From Pirellulales bacterium (GTDB lineage Bacteria > Planctomycetota > Planctomycetia > Pirellulales > JAICIG01): a DNA stretch of 64,000 bases. The DNA lies in the NCBI GenBank assembly GCA_025927475.1, contig JAICLL010000001.1:1-64000 (forward strand), written 5' to 3'. This document shows, piece by piece, positions 16,149-24,858 of the stretch. Under the pieces are notes generated by a model. It was not told the DNA's origin and did not search any database. It saw only the letters and a program-made list of their open reading frames with translations. The position numbers and the translations under genes were made by a program. Numbering within the stretch: position 1 is the stretch's first letter; every line of letters starts with the position of its first letter.

Positions 16149-17156
16149 CTAGGGCGCTCCCTTTGAGAGCACGGCAGGGCCGTAAAGATGCGCCAGCGCC
16201 CGAGCCACATGGCGGGCAAGCAACTCATTGCCACGCGCGTTGGGATGCAAACCATCTTCGCTCAGATAGGGGCCGCCGGTCCACATGCCCGGCGGCGCGT
16301 ATGGGCTGTAGAGCACCAACTCGCGGATGGCGGTATCCGCGACCAGTTCGAGGTCAAACTCCCGCGCTAGCTCGCGTTCGAGTCCCGCGAAGGGATCGCT
16401 GAAGAACGCGCGCGGGATTTCGATGATCACCACTTCGGCATTCAGCTTCTGGGCCGCCGTGATGAATTGAACAAGGTTCTGTTTGGTTGCGGCGCGACTG
16501 CGTGTTTTCAATAGCGAAGAATCTTTCAAAAAGTCGTGGCCGCCCAGCTCAATCACCACGGCCTGCGGCCGCGCGGCGCGCAACGCCGGCAGTTGCTTGA
16601 GAGCTACTGCCGAGGTAATGCCGGGCTGCCCCAGGTTGACCACGGGTGCGGAGATCATCGTTGCCAGCACTTCCGGATAACCGCCCGCTCGACCAAACGA
16701 GGTAAGGCTGTCGCCAATGCAAACGATCGGACGATCGTCGAGCGGCGCGATTGCGTGGTTGGCGTGGGCGGCACGATGGCACTGATAAGCCCAGGCCGTC
16801 CAGGCCAGCCAGACGGCGGCGATGACCATCCACCGCCGAGTCGTGTGACGGCCTTCGCGGCGCGCCAGGCGCACCGTGATGGCCGCGGCCATCACGGCAA
16901 CGAGCAGCCACATCGCCGACGGCCAGTCTACCCGTTTGATTACTAGCACGAAAATCGGCGTCGCCAGAAACCATACGCCGCTTCGCCGCAGCCCTACGGA
17001 GCAAGTGAACGCCAGCAGCCAGCCAGCCACCATCCAGGGTATTCCGGCGGGAAATGTCAGCAGCGAAGTGACGAGGGCCGCCATCACCGCCACCAAGCGG
17101 AGAATGCGTGCCGCCGCATCTGTCCATCGCCGCGCTGCCGGACTGGCCGACTTCAT
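16149..17156 (-). CDS. Membrane-anchored SGNH/GDSL hydrolase
   Basis: 335 residues from ATG 17156. The N-terminal 130 residues hold several transmembrane helices (LVAVMAALVTSLLTFPAG, GIPWMVAGWLLAFTC, AMWLLVAVMAAAI, WMVIAAVWLAWTAWAY). The C-terminal SGNH domain has block I GDSLTSFG, Gly in NLGQPG, block III GGHDFL (Asp/His in place of Asn) and block V DGLHPNARG. It is an ester or lipid hydrolase acting at the membrane; the substrate is unknown. Divergent from the DUF4112 gene with 51 bases between. Confidence 0.85.
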   Translation of the reverse strand: MKSASPAARRWTDAAARILRLVAVMAALVTSLLTFPAGIPWMVAGWLLAFTCSVGLRRSGVWFLATPIFVLVIKRVDWPSAMWLLVAVMAAAITVRLARREGRHTTRRWMVIAAVWLAWTAWAYQCHRAAHANHAIAPLDDRPIVCIGDSLTSFGRAGGYPEVLATMISAPVVNLGQPGITSAVALKQLPALRAARPQAVVIELGGHDFLKDSSLLKTRSRAATKQNLVQFITAAQKLNAEVVIIEIPRAFFSDPFAGLERELAREFDLELVADTAIRELVLYSPYAPPGMWTGGPYLSEDGLHPNARGNELLARHVARALAHLYGPAVLSKGAP

Positions 17157-17207
17157 AGTAAGCTCTAGTTTCGCTTCATTGTACGAACCGGCGCGCCACT
17201 TGCGAGC

Positions 17208-17738
17208 ATGCCTGACATGCCGAACGAACTTATCAAGCCCGAGGTGCAGCCCAGGTATCGTCGCGAGTTGGATCCCGACTTGGACCTGCTCGCCCAATGG
17301 ATGGACAGCGTATTCGAGATACCCGGCCTGGGCATTCGCTTCGGTCTGGATGCCCTGATCGGGCTGATTCCCGGCCTGGGCGATACACTGACGACCTTGG
17401 CCTCACTTTACATTCTTGGGGCGGCGCGGCGCTACGGAGTGCCGCGGATTACGATGGTGCGGATGGCGGCCAACATCGCGGTCGATTACGCGCTAGGCGC
17501 CGTTCCGCTGGTGGGCGACGTGTTCGACGTCTACTGGAAAGCCAATCTGCGCAATGTCGCTTTGCTGCGCAGGCACCTGCTGGCCACGCCCGCCGAAGAG
17601 CGCCGCGCGCGTTCCGGCGATTGGCTGTTTGTCGCCGGGCTGATGGTGTTGCTCGTCACCTTGGCCATCGGCGCGGTGACGATTGCCTGGCTGATCATCG
17701 CTGGCCTGGTCCACCTCATCTTCGGGCCGACGCGTTAA
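17208..17738 (+). CDS. DUF4112 membrane protein
   Basis: 176 residues. The core (LDALIGLIPGLGDTLTTLAS, YGVPRITMVRMAANIAVDY and VPLVGDVFDVYWKAN) is the DUF4112 domain. A final transmembrane helix (about 140-170: LFVAGLMVLLVTLAIGAVT) follows. The start at 17208 was taken; a second Met is three codons later. The function is unknown. Its 3' end overlaps the next gene by four bases, tail to tail. Confidence 0.88.
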   Translation: MPDMPNELIKPEVQPRYRRELDPDLDLLAQWMDSVFEIPGLGIRFGLDALIGLIPGLGDTLTTLASLYILGAARRYGVPRITMVRMAANIAVDYALGAVPLVGDVFDVYWKANLRNVALLRRHLLATPAEERRARSGDWLFVAGLMVLLVTLAIGAVTIAWLIIAGLVHLIFGPTR

Positions 17739-18880
17739 GTGATCGGGTTGCCCACCGCGCGGTTGTAGAATTCGTCGGTGTCGAGCAGCGTTTCGGTGTT
17801 GGCTTCTGTGCCGTAGCCGAAGGCGATGTTGAACAAGAAGTTTTGCAGTCCTACCGGGTCTGCCGGCCGGCCGAGATAGCGCTCATAGAGACTGTTGATC
17901 GAGCGCACGCTGAACTCGTGGCTGTTGAGCACGGTGGTGGCAAATTCGATGTGCGAAAGGCCGTGCGTTAGCGCGTAGCCAAAGTAGGCCAGGTCGTTGG
18001 CGTCGGGCGGGCGCTTCAAAGCGTCCTCGAACACCGCCGTGATGAAACCATCAACGGTGCCGCCCGCTCGTTGGTAATAGTACTCGTTGGAATTGATCAG
18101 CAGGGCGCTGGTGCGCTTTTCGGTGCCGGGACCGCTGCGCACACCTTTGCTCAGCCCCACCTGCGCCAAGAAATAGTCTTCCCCCTGCTGATCGGCCGGG
18201 CGATGCAAATAGGTCTGGTAGGCGCTGTCGATTTCATCGCGGCGATACTCAAACGGCGGCGTGAATTCGATGATCATCTGAACCAGTGTCTGGCGATCCT
18301 CGTGGTTCTTTTCATATTGCCCCACCCAGTAGTTGATTTCATCCATGCTCACCGGCCGCTGCAATAGATCGATCAGCTCTTCGTGAACAAAGCGCTGCGC
18401 CGGCGTGCCTTGCGTTCCATCGGGCAAGATGGCCGCAATCGTCGCCTGGCTGTTCACAAACGTCGCCGGGTCAGTGCCGTCTTGGATGCCGACGATGACG
18501 GTGTAGCTCTTGTCAAAAATGTAGGTATGGCTGCCGCTCACCGTGTACGTGGTGCCCGACTCAGACACGGTGCCGGTGGTGGTCGTGCCATCGCCCCAAT
18601 TGATGACTCCCAAGAAGTTGCCGGACGGCTGGCTGCCATCGCCCGCCGTAAAGTTGGCCACGGGAATGTTGTTGAGCGCAAAGCCTTCAAAGCCGCTCAC
18701 CGGCAAGCCGACCGCCGCGATCGGCGTCGCCGCGGGAACGGCCCGCACCTCAAGGGCTTCAATGGAAACCATCCGATCCAGCGAATTCCAAGACCGCCCT
18801 ACCCGACACGCCGCCGGGCGTCGGCGATTCGGTTTGCTTTGCTGGCGTAATCCAAAAACTCGCCTGATCAACTCGAACAT
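17735..18880 (-). CDS. Secreted PKD-like and DUF4214 domain protein
   Basis: 381 residues from ATG 18880, with a GAGGGACTAACGAG leader. The IEALEVRAVPA motif near residue 45 is a planctomycete LExR.VP-type N-terminal signal. A PKD/cadherin-like domain follows (NWGDGTTTTGTVSESG, GSHTY), then two DUF4214 repeats (about 140-260 and 280-370: HEELIDLLQRPVS, YQTYLHRPADQQGE; FEDALKRPPD, YERYLGRPADPVG). Such proteins are exported and probably belong to the cell surface or matrix. No enzyme motif is seen. Confidence 0.88.
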   Translation of the reverse strand: MFELIRRVFGLRQQSKPNRRRPAACRVGRSWNSLDRMVSIEALEVRAVPAATPIAAVGLPVSGFEGFALNNIPVANFTAGDGSQPSGNFLGVINWGDGTTTTGTVSESGTTYTVSGSHTYIFDKSYTVIVGIQDGTDPATFVNSQATIAAILPDGTQGTPAQRFVHEELIDLLQRPVSMDEINYWVGQYEKNHEDRQTLVQMIIEFTPPFEYRRDEIDSAYQTYLHRPADQQGEDYFLAQVGLSKGVRSGPGTEKRTSALLINSNEYYYQRAGGTVDGFITAVFEDALKRPPDANDLAYFGYALTHGLSHIEFATTVLNSHEFSVRSINSLYERYLGRPADPVGLQNFLFNIAFGYGTEANTETLLDTDEFYNRAVGNPIT

Positions 18881-18927
18881 CTCGTTAGTCCCTCGTAGAA
18901 ACCCGCCATTCGTCTGCTCGATGCCAG

Positions 18928-18955
18928 AATAGATAGAATGGGCTATCTGCGTCAA
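18928..18955 (-). promoter_or_regulatory. Candidate promoter of the DUF4214 gene
   Basis: On the minus strand, TTGACG (18950-18955) and TCTATT (18928-18933) are separated by 16 bases, five and four matches to the sigma-70 boxes. It lies about 48 bases before the start of the DUF4214 gene. Confidence 0.4.
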
Positions 18956-19082
18956 ATATTTTGGGCGGCGGGAACGTTGCCCGTCCGCTCGTTCTCTTCG
19001 TCACGCGCGGCGGCGTGGCTGCAACCGTTAGAGTTTGGCCGTTAGGCCCAACCAGTCTTAGCAGCTTAACGGGCTTTTCAGC

Positions 19083-21254
19083 CTAACGGGCGAGGTCGTT
19101 CTCGTGCGTCAGAAAGAGCAAGGCCAGGCTGGTGGCGATGCGCGGGTTGTTTTCGGCATGGCCGGCGCCCTGCCAATAACCGTCGGGGACCGTTTGCTGC
19201 GAGATCAGCGATTTCGCGCCCTCGGCAAACCAATCGTGGTCGCCAAAGGTCTGCTGACGGGTAAGCTGGCCCGCGCGGCGCAGGGCGTGCAGATAATAAA
19301 GCAGCCATCCGCGGCTTCCCGCCCCACCGGGATTCGATACCACGGAAAAATGGCTGCCCAGCCATTGCGACGCCTTTTGAACGGCTCGCGGACCGGCTTG
19401 ATTGGGCTGGCGTTCGTCGAGTACCTCACAGGCGGCGGCCAAGCAGGCCATGCCTTGGCACGTCATGCTGCCGCTGGCAGGCGCCACCGGCTTGTAACCC
19501 CATGCTCCGTTCGCGGTTTGTGTGTTCGTCCAATAGTTGAGTGCTCGGCGCCACACATCCTTTCCCACTTGGACGCCCGCGCGATCGGCCTCATAGAGGG
19601 CCATCAGCGCAAAGCCGCTGTTTGAGTTGTCGCCCTCTGCCTGCGGATAACCCCAAGCGCCGGCCAGCGGCCCCGCTTGTTTTTGCCCATCGGCCAGCCA
19701 CGTCGCATAGCGTTGAATGAGCTTCTGATCGCGGTGCGGCTCGGCGGCGCACAGAACCATCGTTGTGAGCGATGCGGCATAAGTCGTCTCCGGCTTGAGG
19801 TCCCGCAGATACGCTAAGGCGCGCTGCACGTCGTCGTCGTCGGGGGCAAGGCCAGATTCCAACAGCGCCAGGGTGCAAAGCGCGGTGATCCCGCCGACAT
19901 AGCCCGGCGGATCGTCCCAACTGCCGTCGTCGTCCTGCTGGGCCTTGAGATATGCGACGCCGCGGTCGATGGCGCGGCGAATTTCGGCCATGTCTTCAGT
20001 AGATCGCTTTCGATCGGCCGGCTTGTCGCCGCTTTGGTCCTTCGCAGGAGGCTCGTCGTTGCTCGGGACGGCGACAGGCGAACGATCGGACGGTTCGGTT
20101 TCCGCTGCATCGCTCGACGGGCCAGCGGCAGAGTCATGGCGCTCGTCGTTGGCGGCCACTTGCGCGCGCAACCGCAACTCGCCGCCGGGCGCCAACGCCA
20201 GCAGCGCCACCCCTGCGAACAGCCAATAAGCCCGCGGGGTGCGCGCCTGCGACGCCGCGCCGCGCTCGACAATGTGCGCAAGCCGCCGCCGCGTGATATC
20301 GACGGGGCGCATGCCCACCCAGGCCGGCGAGCCGCTCCATCTCCGCCGCGTCTTGAGCACGTCGAGCAGGCTCTGGGCATATTGGGCGGCTTCGCAGCGC
20401 AGGGCGGCCACGACTTCTTCATCGCAGCAACTTTCCCGTTGGCGTACCAGCTCGCGGCCCGTCCACCAGACCAACGGGTGAAACCACCAAGCCACTTGCG
20501 TCAGCCATTGGAAAAGCCCCACCGCCACATCGCCTCGCCGCACGTGAGCCAGCTCGTGCGCCACCACCACGCGAAGTTGCTCGCTCTCACCGCCGGCAAC
20601 GATGAAGTCCGGCACGACCAATGTCGGCCGCCACAGTCCATACACCGCCGGACCGATCGGCAGCGCGGTGACGATCGCGCGAGGCACGCGGCGAAGCCCG
20701 ATTTTTTCGGCGATTTCGGCCAGCAGCGATTCCACGTGCGGCGGTGTCTGTAGCGCACTGGCTCGCGCTCTTCGCCGCCATCGCCCGCCGCGGATGATCG
20801 TCAGCCCCGATACCAGCGCTGCTCCGCCCAGCCAGGCCGCGAACAGCAACCACGCCAGCCGCGAGCCTGACGATTGCATAAACGAGTCACTATCATTATC
20901 CGCGGGCGGCGAACTCGGCGGCGCCGCCTGCCGCGGCGCGCCTGCATCGGCTGACTGGTCTGGCGCCACGCCGTGCTTCAACGCGGGCATCGCAAAATCT
21001 ACTCGGCGGCGCGATCCAGCCCCGTCCGCGACAGGCGGCCGACGGGTTTGAGCCCAAGAAAAAACGCCGGTGGGACTGCTCCACACCGGCGGTATCCAGC
21101 ATTTCACCAGCACGACCAGCCAAAGCAGGTGTGCCAGGTGCGGTCTCGCCCGGCAGCACAGCCGCGTCGCCACGGCCGCCAGCCCAATCGCCGCCGTGAC
21201 CTGCCAAAGTTGTGCCCACACGAGAGTGCCCAAAGACGTGACATCGAGCGTCAT
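19083..21254 (-). CDS. BlaR1-like M56 peptidase fused to a squalene cyclase-like domain
   Basis: 723 residues. N-terminal membrane helices (LVWAQLWQVTAAIGLAA, LLWLVVLVKCWI, LAWLLFAAWLGGAALVSGL) surround an M56 zinc-protease domain with HELAHVRRGD (His233, Glu234, His237), as in the BlaR1/MecR1 sensors that cleave a BlaI repressor. After a linker rich in Pro/Ser/Asp, residues 400-720 form an alpha/alpha toroid of prenyltransferase/squalene-hopene-cyclase type (AIDRGVAYLKAQQDDDGSWD, YWTNTQTANGAWGY, DGYWQGAGHAEN). No penicillin-binding sensor domain is present, so a beta-lactam signal is not implied. ATGA overlap with blaI. Confidence 0.9.
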   Translation of the reverse strand: MTLDVTSLGTLVWAQLWQVTAAIGLAAVATRLCCRARPHLAHLLWLVVLVKCWIPPVWSSPTGVFSWAQTRRPPVADGAGSRRRVDFAMPALKHGVAPDQSADAGAPRQAAPPSSPPADNDSDSFMQSSGSRLAWLLFAAWLGGAALVSGLTIIRGGRWRRRARASALQTPPHVESLLAEIAEKIGLRRVPRAIVTALPIGPAVYGLWRPTLVVPDFIVAGGESEQLRVVVAHELAHVRRGDVAVGLFQWLTQVAWWFHPLVWWTGRELVRQRESCCDEEVVAALRCEAAQYAQSLLDVLKTRRRWSGSPAWVGMRPVDITRRRLAHIVERGAASQARTPRAYWLFAGVALLALAPGGELRLRAQVAANDERHDSAAGPSSDAAETEPSDRSPVAVPSNDEPPAKDQSGDKPADRKRSTEDMAEIRRAIDRGVAYLKAQQDDDGSWDDPPGYVGGITALCTLALLESGLAPDDDDVQRALAYLRDLKPETTYAASLTTMVLCAAEPHRDQKLIQRYATWLADGQKQAGPLAGAWGYPQAEGDNSNSGFALMALYEADRAGVQVGKDVWRRALNYWTNTQTANGAWGYKPVAPASGSMTCQGMACLAAACEVLDERQPNQAGPRAVQKASQWLGSHFSVVSNPGGAGSRGWLLYYLHALRRAGQLTRQQTFGDHDWFAEGAKSLISQQTVPDGYWQGAGHAENNPRIATSLALLFLTHENDLAR

Positions 21255-21634
21255 GGTTTGCGCTCCTTGAGTTGGTTGAGCATGGATTGCAACTGGCCGA
21301 TTTCCTCGTCCGAGAGGCCGCGATCTTCAATCAGGTGTTCGACCAACGGCAGCGGCTGGCCGTCGAACAGCCGATCGACAAAGTCGCGCACGACCTCGCT
21401 GACCACGCGGTCGGGCGGGATGCGCGATGAATAGAGATTCGCCCGGCCTCGCTGCCGGACGCGCAAATACCCTTTGGTCGTCAGCCGGCGGAGATACGTT
21501 TGCACGGTGGCGAAGTCCAGGCCGCGGTCGGCTGGCAGCTCCTGCAAGACCTGCCGCACGGTGGCTTCGCCCAGCCGCCAAACGACGCGGGCCAATTCCA
21601 ATTCCGATTTTGCCAGCGGCGGGCGTTTGGGCAT
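21251..21634 (-). CDS. BlaI/MecI-family transcriptional repressor
   Basis: 127 residues from ATG 21634 (homology starts MPKRPPLAKSELELARVVW). It has a winged helix-turn-helix: VRQVLQELPADRG, then DFATVQTYLRRLTTKGYL and the wing VRQRGRANLY. A C-terminal dimerisation region follows. The family is inactivated by cleavage from BlaR1-type proteases. It is the first gene of the pair, overlapping the protease gene by ATGA. It probably binds the palindromes at 21681-21718. Confidence 0.93.
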   Translation of the reverse strand: MPKRPPLAKSELELARVVWRLGEATVRQVLQELPADRGLDFATVQTYLRRLTTKGYLRVRQRGRANLYSSRIPPDRVVSEVVRDFVDRLFDGQPLPLVEHLIEDRGLSDEEIGQLQSMLNQLKERKP

Positions 21635-21680
21635 CTTGGCTCGGTTTTCAAGAATTGCTGGCGACGCTGTCCACACCATC

Positions 21681-21718
21681 ACGTTCAATTGAACGTAATC
21701 ATAGCGTTCAAACGAACG
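21681..21718. promoter_or_regulatory. Two palindromic operators before blaI
   Basis: ACGTTCAATTGAACGT (21681-21696) is a perfect 16-base palindrome. CGTTCAAACGAACG (21705-21718) repeats the same half-sites CGTTC/GAACG, centre to centre about 23 bases away. They lie 47 bases upstream of blaI and 80 bases upstream of the divergent nagA-like gene. Such paired dyads fit BlaI-type dimers; binding is inferred. Confidence 0.65.
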
Positions 21719-21797
21719 TGGTCAAGAGGGTGGAAGAATCGGCTCAAAGACGCTAAGGTAATAGCGAACGCGATGTGAAGCTTCCGAGGAATCCGTG

Positions 21798-22955
21798 ATG
21801 CAATTTTCGGCGCGAAGGTACGACACCTGCGATGCGGTGCGCGTTGAGCTGGCCGAGCAACGCTTGGCGCGTGCGACATTGCTGCCGGCGGCAGACGAAC
21901 CGCTGCCTTGGCTGGCGCCGGGCTTTGTCGATTTGCAAGTGAACGGCTATGGCGGCCAGGAATTCAGTTCGCCGCAGCTTACGCCCGAAAAGGTGGCCGT
22001 CATCGTTCGCGAGCACTGGGCATTTGGCGTCACAAGCCTTTGCCCCACGTTGACGACACAGAGCTTCGAGTGCCTGGTGCATGGCCTGGGGGCGATCGAC
22101 TTCGCTTGCCAGTCGATGCCCGACATTGCCCGGTCGGTGCCCGGCATTCATCTGGAAGGGCCCTATTTTGCGACGGAAGACGGTCCGCGGGGCGCCCATC
22201 CGATCGAGCATTGCCGGCGGCCCGACTGGGACGAGTTCCGCCATCTGCAGGAGGCGGCGGGCGGGCGGATTCGCCTGCTGACTATGTCGCCGCACTTCGA
22301 CGAAGCGCCGGAGTTTATCGCGCGCGTGGCAGCCAGCGGCGTGCTCGTGGCCATTGGCCATACCGGCGCCAGCGGCGCGCAAATTCGCGCGGCAGTCGAT
22401 GCCGGGGCCCGGCTGAGCACGCACTTGGGCAACGGCGCACACCGCATGCTCCGCCGGCATCCGAATTATCTTTGGCATCAACTGGCCGAAGACCGCTTGA
22501 TGGCCAGCCTGATCGTCGATGGCCAGCACCTGCCGCCCGAAGTGGTCAAAACGTTTGTCCGCGCCAAAACGCCGCAGCGGTGCATTCTGGTGAGCGACGT
22601 GTCGGGCCTGGCGGGGCTGCCGCCTGGACGGCATGCCAGCAGTGGCGGCGATGTGGAAATCTTGGCCGATGGCCGGTTGGTCATCGCCGGGCAGGATCAG
22701 CTTCTGGCAGGCGCCTCGCAACCGATCGGCGTGGCGGTCGCCAACGTCATGCAGTTTGCCGGAGTCGATTTGCCGACGGCCGTGGCCATGGCCAGCGCGC
22801 ATCCGAATCTCTTGCTAGGCCGGCCGGCCGGCACCCTGCGGCCCGGCGACGCCGCCGATCTGGTGCTCTTCGATCTGGTGGAACGGCCGGCGCCGCGGCT
22901 AGAGATTCGGGCGACCATCGTCGCCGGCGAGCTTGTTTATGGCCGGCTGGCGTAA
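21798..22955 (+). CDS. nagA: N-acetylglucosamine-6-phosphate deacetylase-like amidohydrolase
   Basis: 385 residues from ATG 21798 with a GAGGAA site. NagA deacetylates GlcNAc-6-phosphate in amino sugar use and cell wall recycling. The amidohydrolase fold shows GFVDLQVNGYGGQEFSS, the metal-ligand Glu in GIHLEGPYF, His in AIGHTGAS, STHLGNGAHRM, and Asp in LVSDVSGLAG. The first His-x-His metal site is DLQVNG, as in many NagA proteins (one-metal type). The C-terminal AHPNLLLGRPAG and GDAADLVLFDL complete it. Divergent from blaI. Confidence 0.85.
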   Translation: MQFSARRYDTCDAVRVELAEQRLARATLLPAADEPLPWLAPGFVDLQVNGYGGQEFSSPQLTPEKVAVIVREHWAFGVTSLCPTLTTQSFECLVHGLGAIDFACQSMPDIARSVPGIHLEGPYFATEDGPRGAHPIEHCRRPDWDEFRHLQEAAGGRIRLLTMSPHFDEAPEFIARVAASGVLVAIGHTGASGAQIRAAVDAGARLSTHLGNGAHRMLRRHPNYLWHQLAEDRLMASLIVDGQHLPPEVVKTFVRAKTPQRCILVSDVSGLAGLPPGRHASSGGDVEILADGRLVIAGQDQLLAGASQPIGVAVANVMQFAGVDLPTAVAMASAHPNLLLGRPAGTLRPGDAADLVLFDLVERPAPRLEIRATIVAGELVYGRLA

Positions 22956-22964
22956 CCCGCGTTT

Positions 22965-23264
22965 TCAGATGCCCATTTGGGCCAGCGCGTCGATGACGCT
23001 GCCCAGCGTTCCGGCAAGCGTCGGGTGCGTGACTTCGAACTGCTTGGCGGCCTGCGACAGCCGAGCGGCGAGCGAGCCGCGCCTGCTCGGCGCCGCCCTG
23101 GCGACGATGCTTGTGCTGGCATTCTCGCTCGCCAAAATCGGCGCAACGTCGGCAATCACGCGCTCGATCAACGCTCGCGAGGTGGGATCGATGCTCGAGG
23201 CGGCTTCGAGTTGCCGCTGAAGTTCGGCCAGGTCAGCATGCAATCGGTCGTGAATCTCCGCCAT
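22965..23264 (-). CDS. DUF4404 protein
   Basis: 99 residues, GAGG eight bases before ATG. It begins MAEIHDRLHADLAELQRQLE and ends TLAGTLGSVIDALAQMGI, typical of DUF4404, small helical proteins of unknown function. A central Ser/Ala/Arg-rich stretch is variable. It faces nagA tail to tail with a 9-base gap. Confidence 0.82.
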   Translation of the reverse strand: MAEIHDRLHADLAELQRQLEAASSIDPTSRALIERVIADVAPILASENASTSIVARAAPSRRGSLAARLSQAAKQFEVTHPTLAGTLGSVIDALAQMGI

Positions 23265-23473
23265 AGGCGCACCTCGCTGTGGGAATGCCCCACATTGTAG
23301 CCGCGCACAACGTCAAGGCAAAAGGAGAGGCAAACGATTGAATCGTGACGAAATGGCCCAAAGATTGCTCGCGTGCCGCATCCTATTGCACATCCTCTCA
23401 CTCGGGTACAATGACGCGTCGCCGCAACGGTGGCTGTTCAAGGAACCAATCGTTTTTTCGTGAAGGAGCGAAC

Positions 23474-23689
23474 ATGCGAAACACGATGCTTTCCGCGCCC
23501 ATCCGTCCCCGCGTCAAGCGGCTCGACGCCGTCGAGGCCCCTGGAGTGGCGGAAGCCATGATTGCCGATGCCCGCGGACATCTAACTCCGGCAGAGTTCG
23601 TGGAGCAAAAAATCGCCTCGACCTTGAAAACCAGTCCATTGCCGATCAGCTCGCTGCGCACCCGAACCACTATGCGGCGGCCGAAATGA
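23474..23689 (+). CDS. Small hypothetical protein, possibly frameshifted
   Basis: 71 residues from ATG 23474, behind a good GAAGGAG site. The first 50 residues (RVKRLDAVEAPGVAEAMIAD, then HLTPAEFVEQKIAS) look coding. After base 23625 the minus-one frame reads more naturally (ENQSIADQLAAHPNHYAAAE), so one base may be missing and the real product longer. No family was recognised. Confidence 0.4.
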   Translation: MRNTMLSAPIRPRVKRLDAVEAPGVAEAMIADARGHLTPAEFVEQKIASTLKTSPLPISSLRTRTTMRRPK

Positions 23690-23726
23690 TTTCTCGCGCT
23701 TCGTCTGCGGAGACCGAGAACCACCA

Positions 23727-24827
23727 CTATCGAACCGCCAGGCGGCGCAACACCGCCAGGCCGCGGTCGATCGTGTCGTCGCTGGCGGCGTACGAAAGGC
23801 GAAAGTGCGTGTCGCGGCGGCTGAAGATGTTGCCGGGAATGATCAGCAACTCGTGGCGAATGGCCTCGGCCACAAACTCGCTGGCCGTGCCCCAGGGCGC
23901 GCGCGGAAAGGCGTAAAACGCTCCGCCGGGCGTCGCGACTTCGTAAGCGCCGGCCAGTCCGCCCAGCAGCCGGTCGCGCTTGCCGCGATACGCCGCAATC
24001 TGCTCGCTCATGTCTACCTCGAGTGCCGCCGCGCCTGCCCACTGCGCCGGCTGCGGGGCGCACACAAAGGTATATTGCTGCAACTTGATCATCGCCTCGA
24101 TCACCTGCCGCGGACCGTGAGCAAAGCCCAGCCGCCAGCCCGTCACTCCATAGGTCTTGCTGAAACCGTCGATGACCAGCGTTTGGGAATTCACTCGGGC
24201 GGGCGAAACCAACGGCCCGTCGTAGCAAAACTCGCGATAGATCTCGTCGCTGACCAGTGCAATATCTCGCTCGGCGGCCAGCTCGGCCAGCGCGCGGGTC
24301 TCGTCATCGCCGGCCACCACGCCCGTCGGGTTCGCGGGGCTGTTGAAGAGAATCAGCCGCGTGCGCGGCGTGATGGCCGCCCGCACCCGCTCGGGGTCGA
24401 TGCGGAAGTCGGGATACGTATCGACCCACACGCAGCGGCCGCCGGCCAGCTTGACCAACGAGGGGTAAATGACGAAACACGGATCGAAGACAATCACCTC
24501 ATCGCCGGGGTTGACCAGCGCCAAGATGGCCAGCACCAGCCCGCCGCTGGTGCCGCAGGTGACGACCACGTCGCGCTCGCCGCGGCCATACTCGGCGTCG
24601 AGCCGGGCTTGCAGCTTATCGCGCAACACCGGCATGCCTTGCGAAACGGCGTACCCGTTCTTGTTCGACTCGATGGCCTCGATGGCGGCGCGTTTGATTC
24701 CCGCCGGCACCTCGAAGTCGGGCTGGCCGATCGAGAGGTTGATGGGATTGGCCATTCGGCTCGCCAAGTCGAACACCTTGCGGATGCCCGAGCTGTCGAA
24801 ATCGGCCATGCGATCGGCGAGTTGCAT
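23727..24827 (-). CDS. Class I/II aminotransferase (AspB-like)
   Basis: 366 residues. PLP fold type I: LSIGQPDFEVP, the substrate Tyr in NKNGYAVSQG, CGTSGGLVLAI, the FNSPANPTGVV segment, SDEIYREFCYDG, the Schiff-base Lys in DGFSKTYGVTGWRLG, and the substrate-binding Arg in FRLSYAAS. It is a cytoplasmic amino acid or keto acid aminotransferase; the specific substrate cannot be told. It is 31 bases downstream of the peroxidase gene on the same strand and may share its transcript. Confidence 0.93.
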   Translation of the reverse strand: MQLADRMADFDSSGIRKVFDLASRMANPINLSIGQPDFEVPAGIKRAAIEAIESNKNGYAVSQGMPVLRDKLQARLDAEYGRGERDVVVTCGTSGGLVLAILALVNPGDEVIVFDPCFVIYPSLVKLAGGRCVWVDTYPDFRIDPERVRAAITPRTRLILFNSPANPTGVVAGDDETRALAELAAERDIALVSDEIYREFCYDGPLVSPARVNSQTLVIDGFSKTYGVTGWRLGFAHGPRQVIEAMIKLQQYTFVCAPQPAQWAGAAALEVDMSEQIAAYRGKRDRLLGGLAGAYEVATPGGAFYAFPRAPWGTASEFVAEAIRHELLIIPGNIFSRRDTHFRLSYAASDDTIDRGLAVLRRLAVR

Positions 24828-24858
24828 CCGAAAGCCCGTTTCTCGTCCGTAATCTCTG

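Noticed and set aside
17735-17738. Overlap of DUF4112 and DUF4214 genes as a functional link
   Set aside because: The genes are convergent and the four-base overlap is a simple consequence of tight packing.
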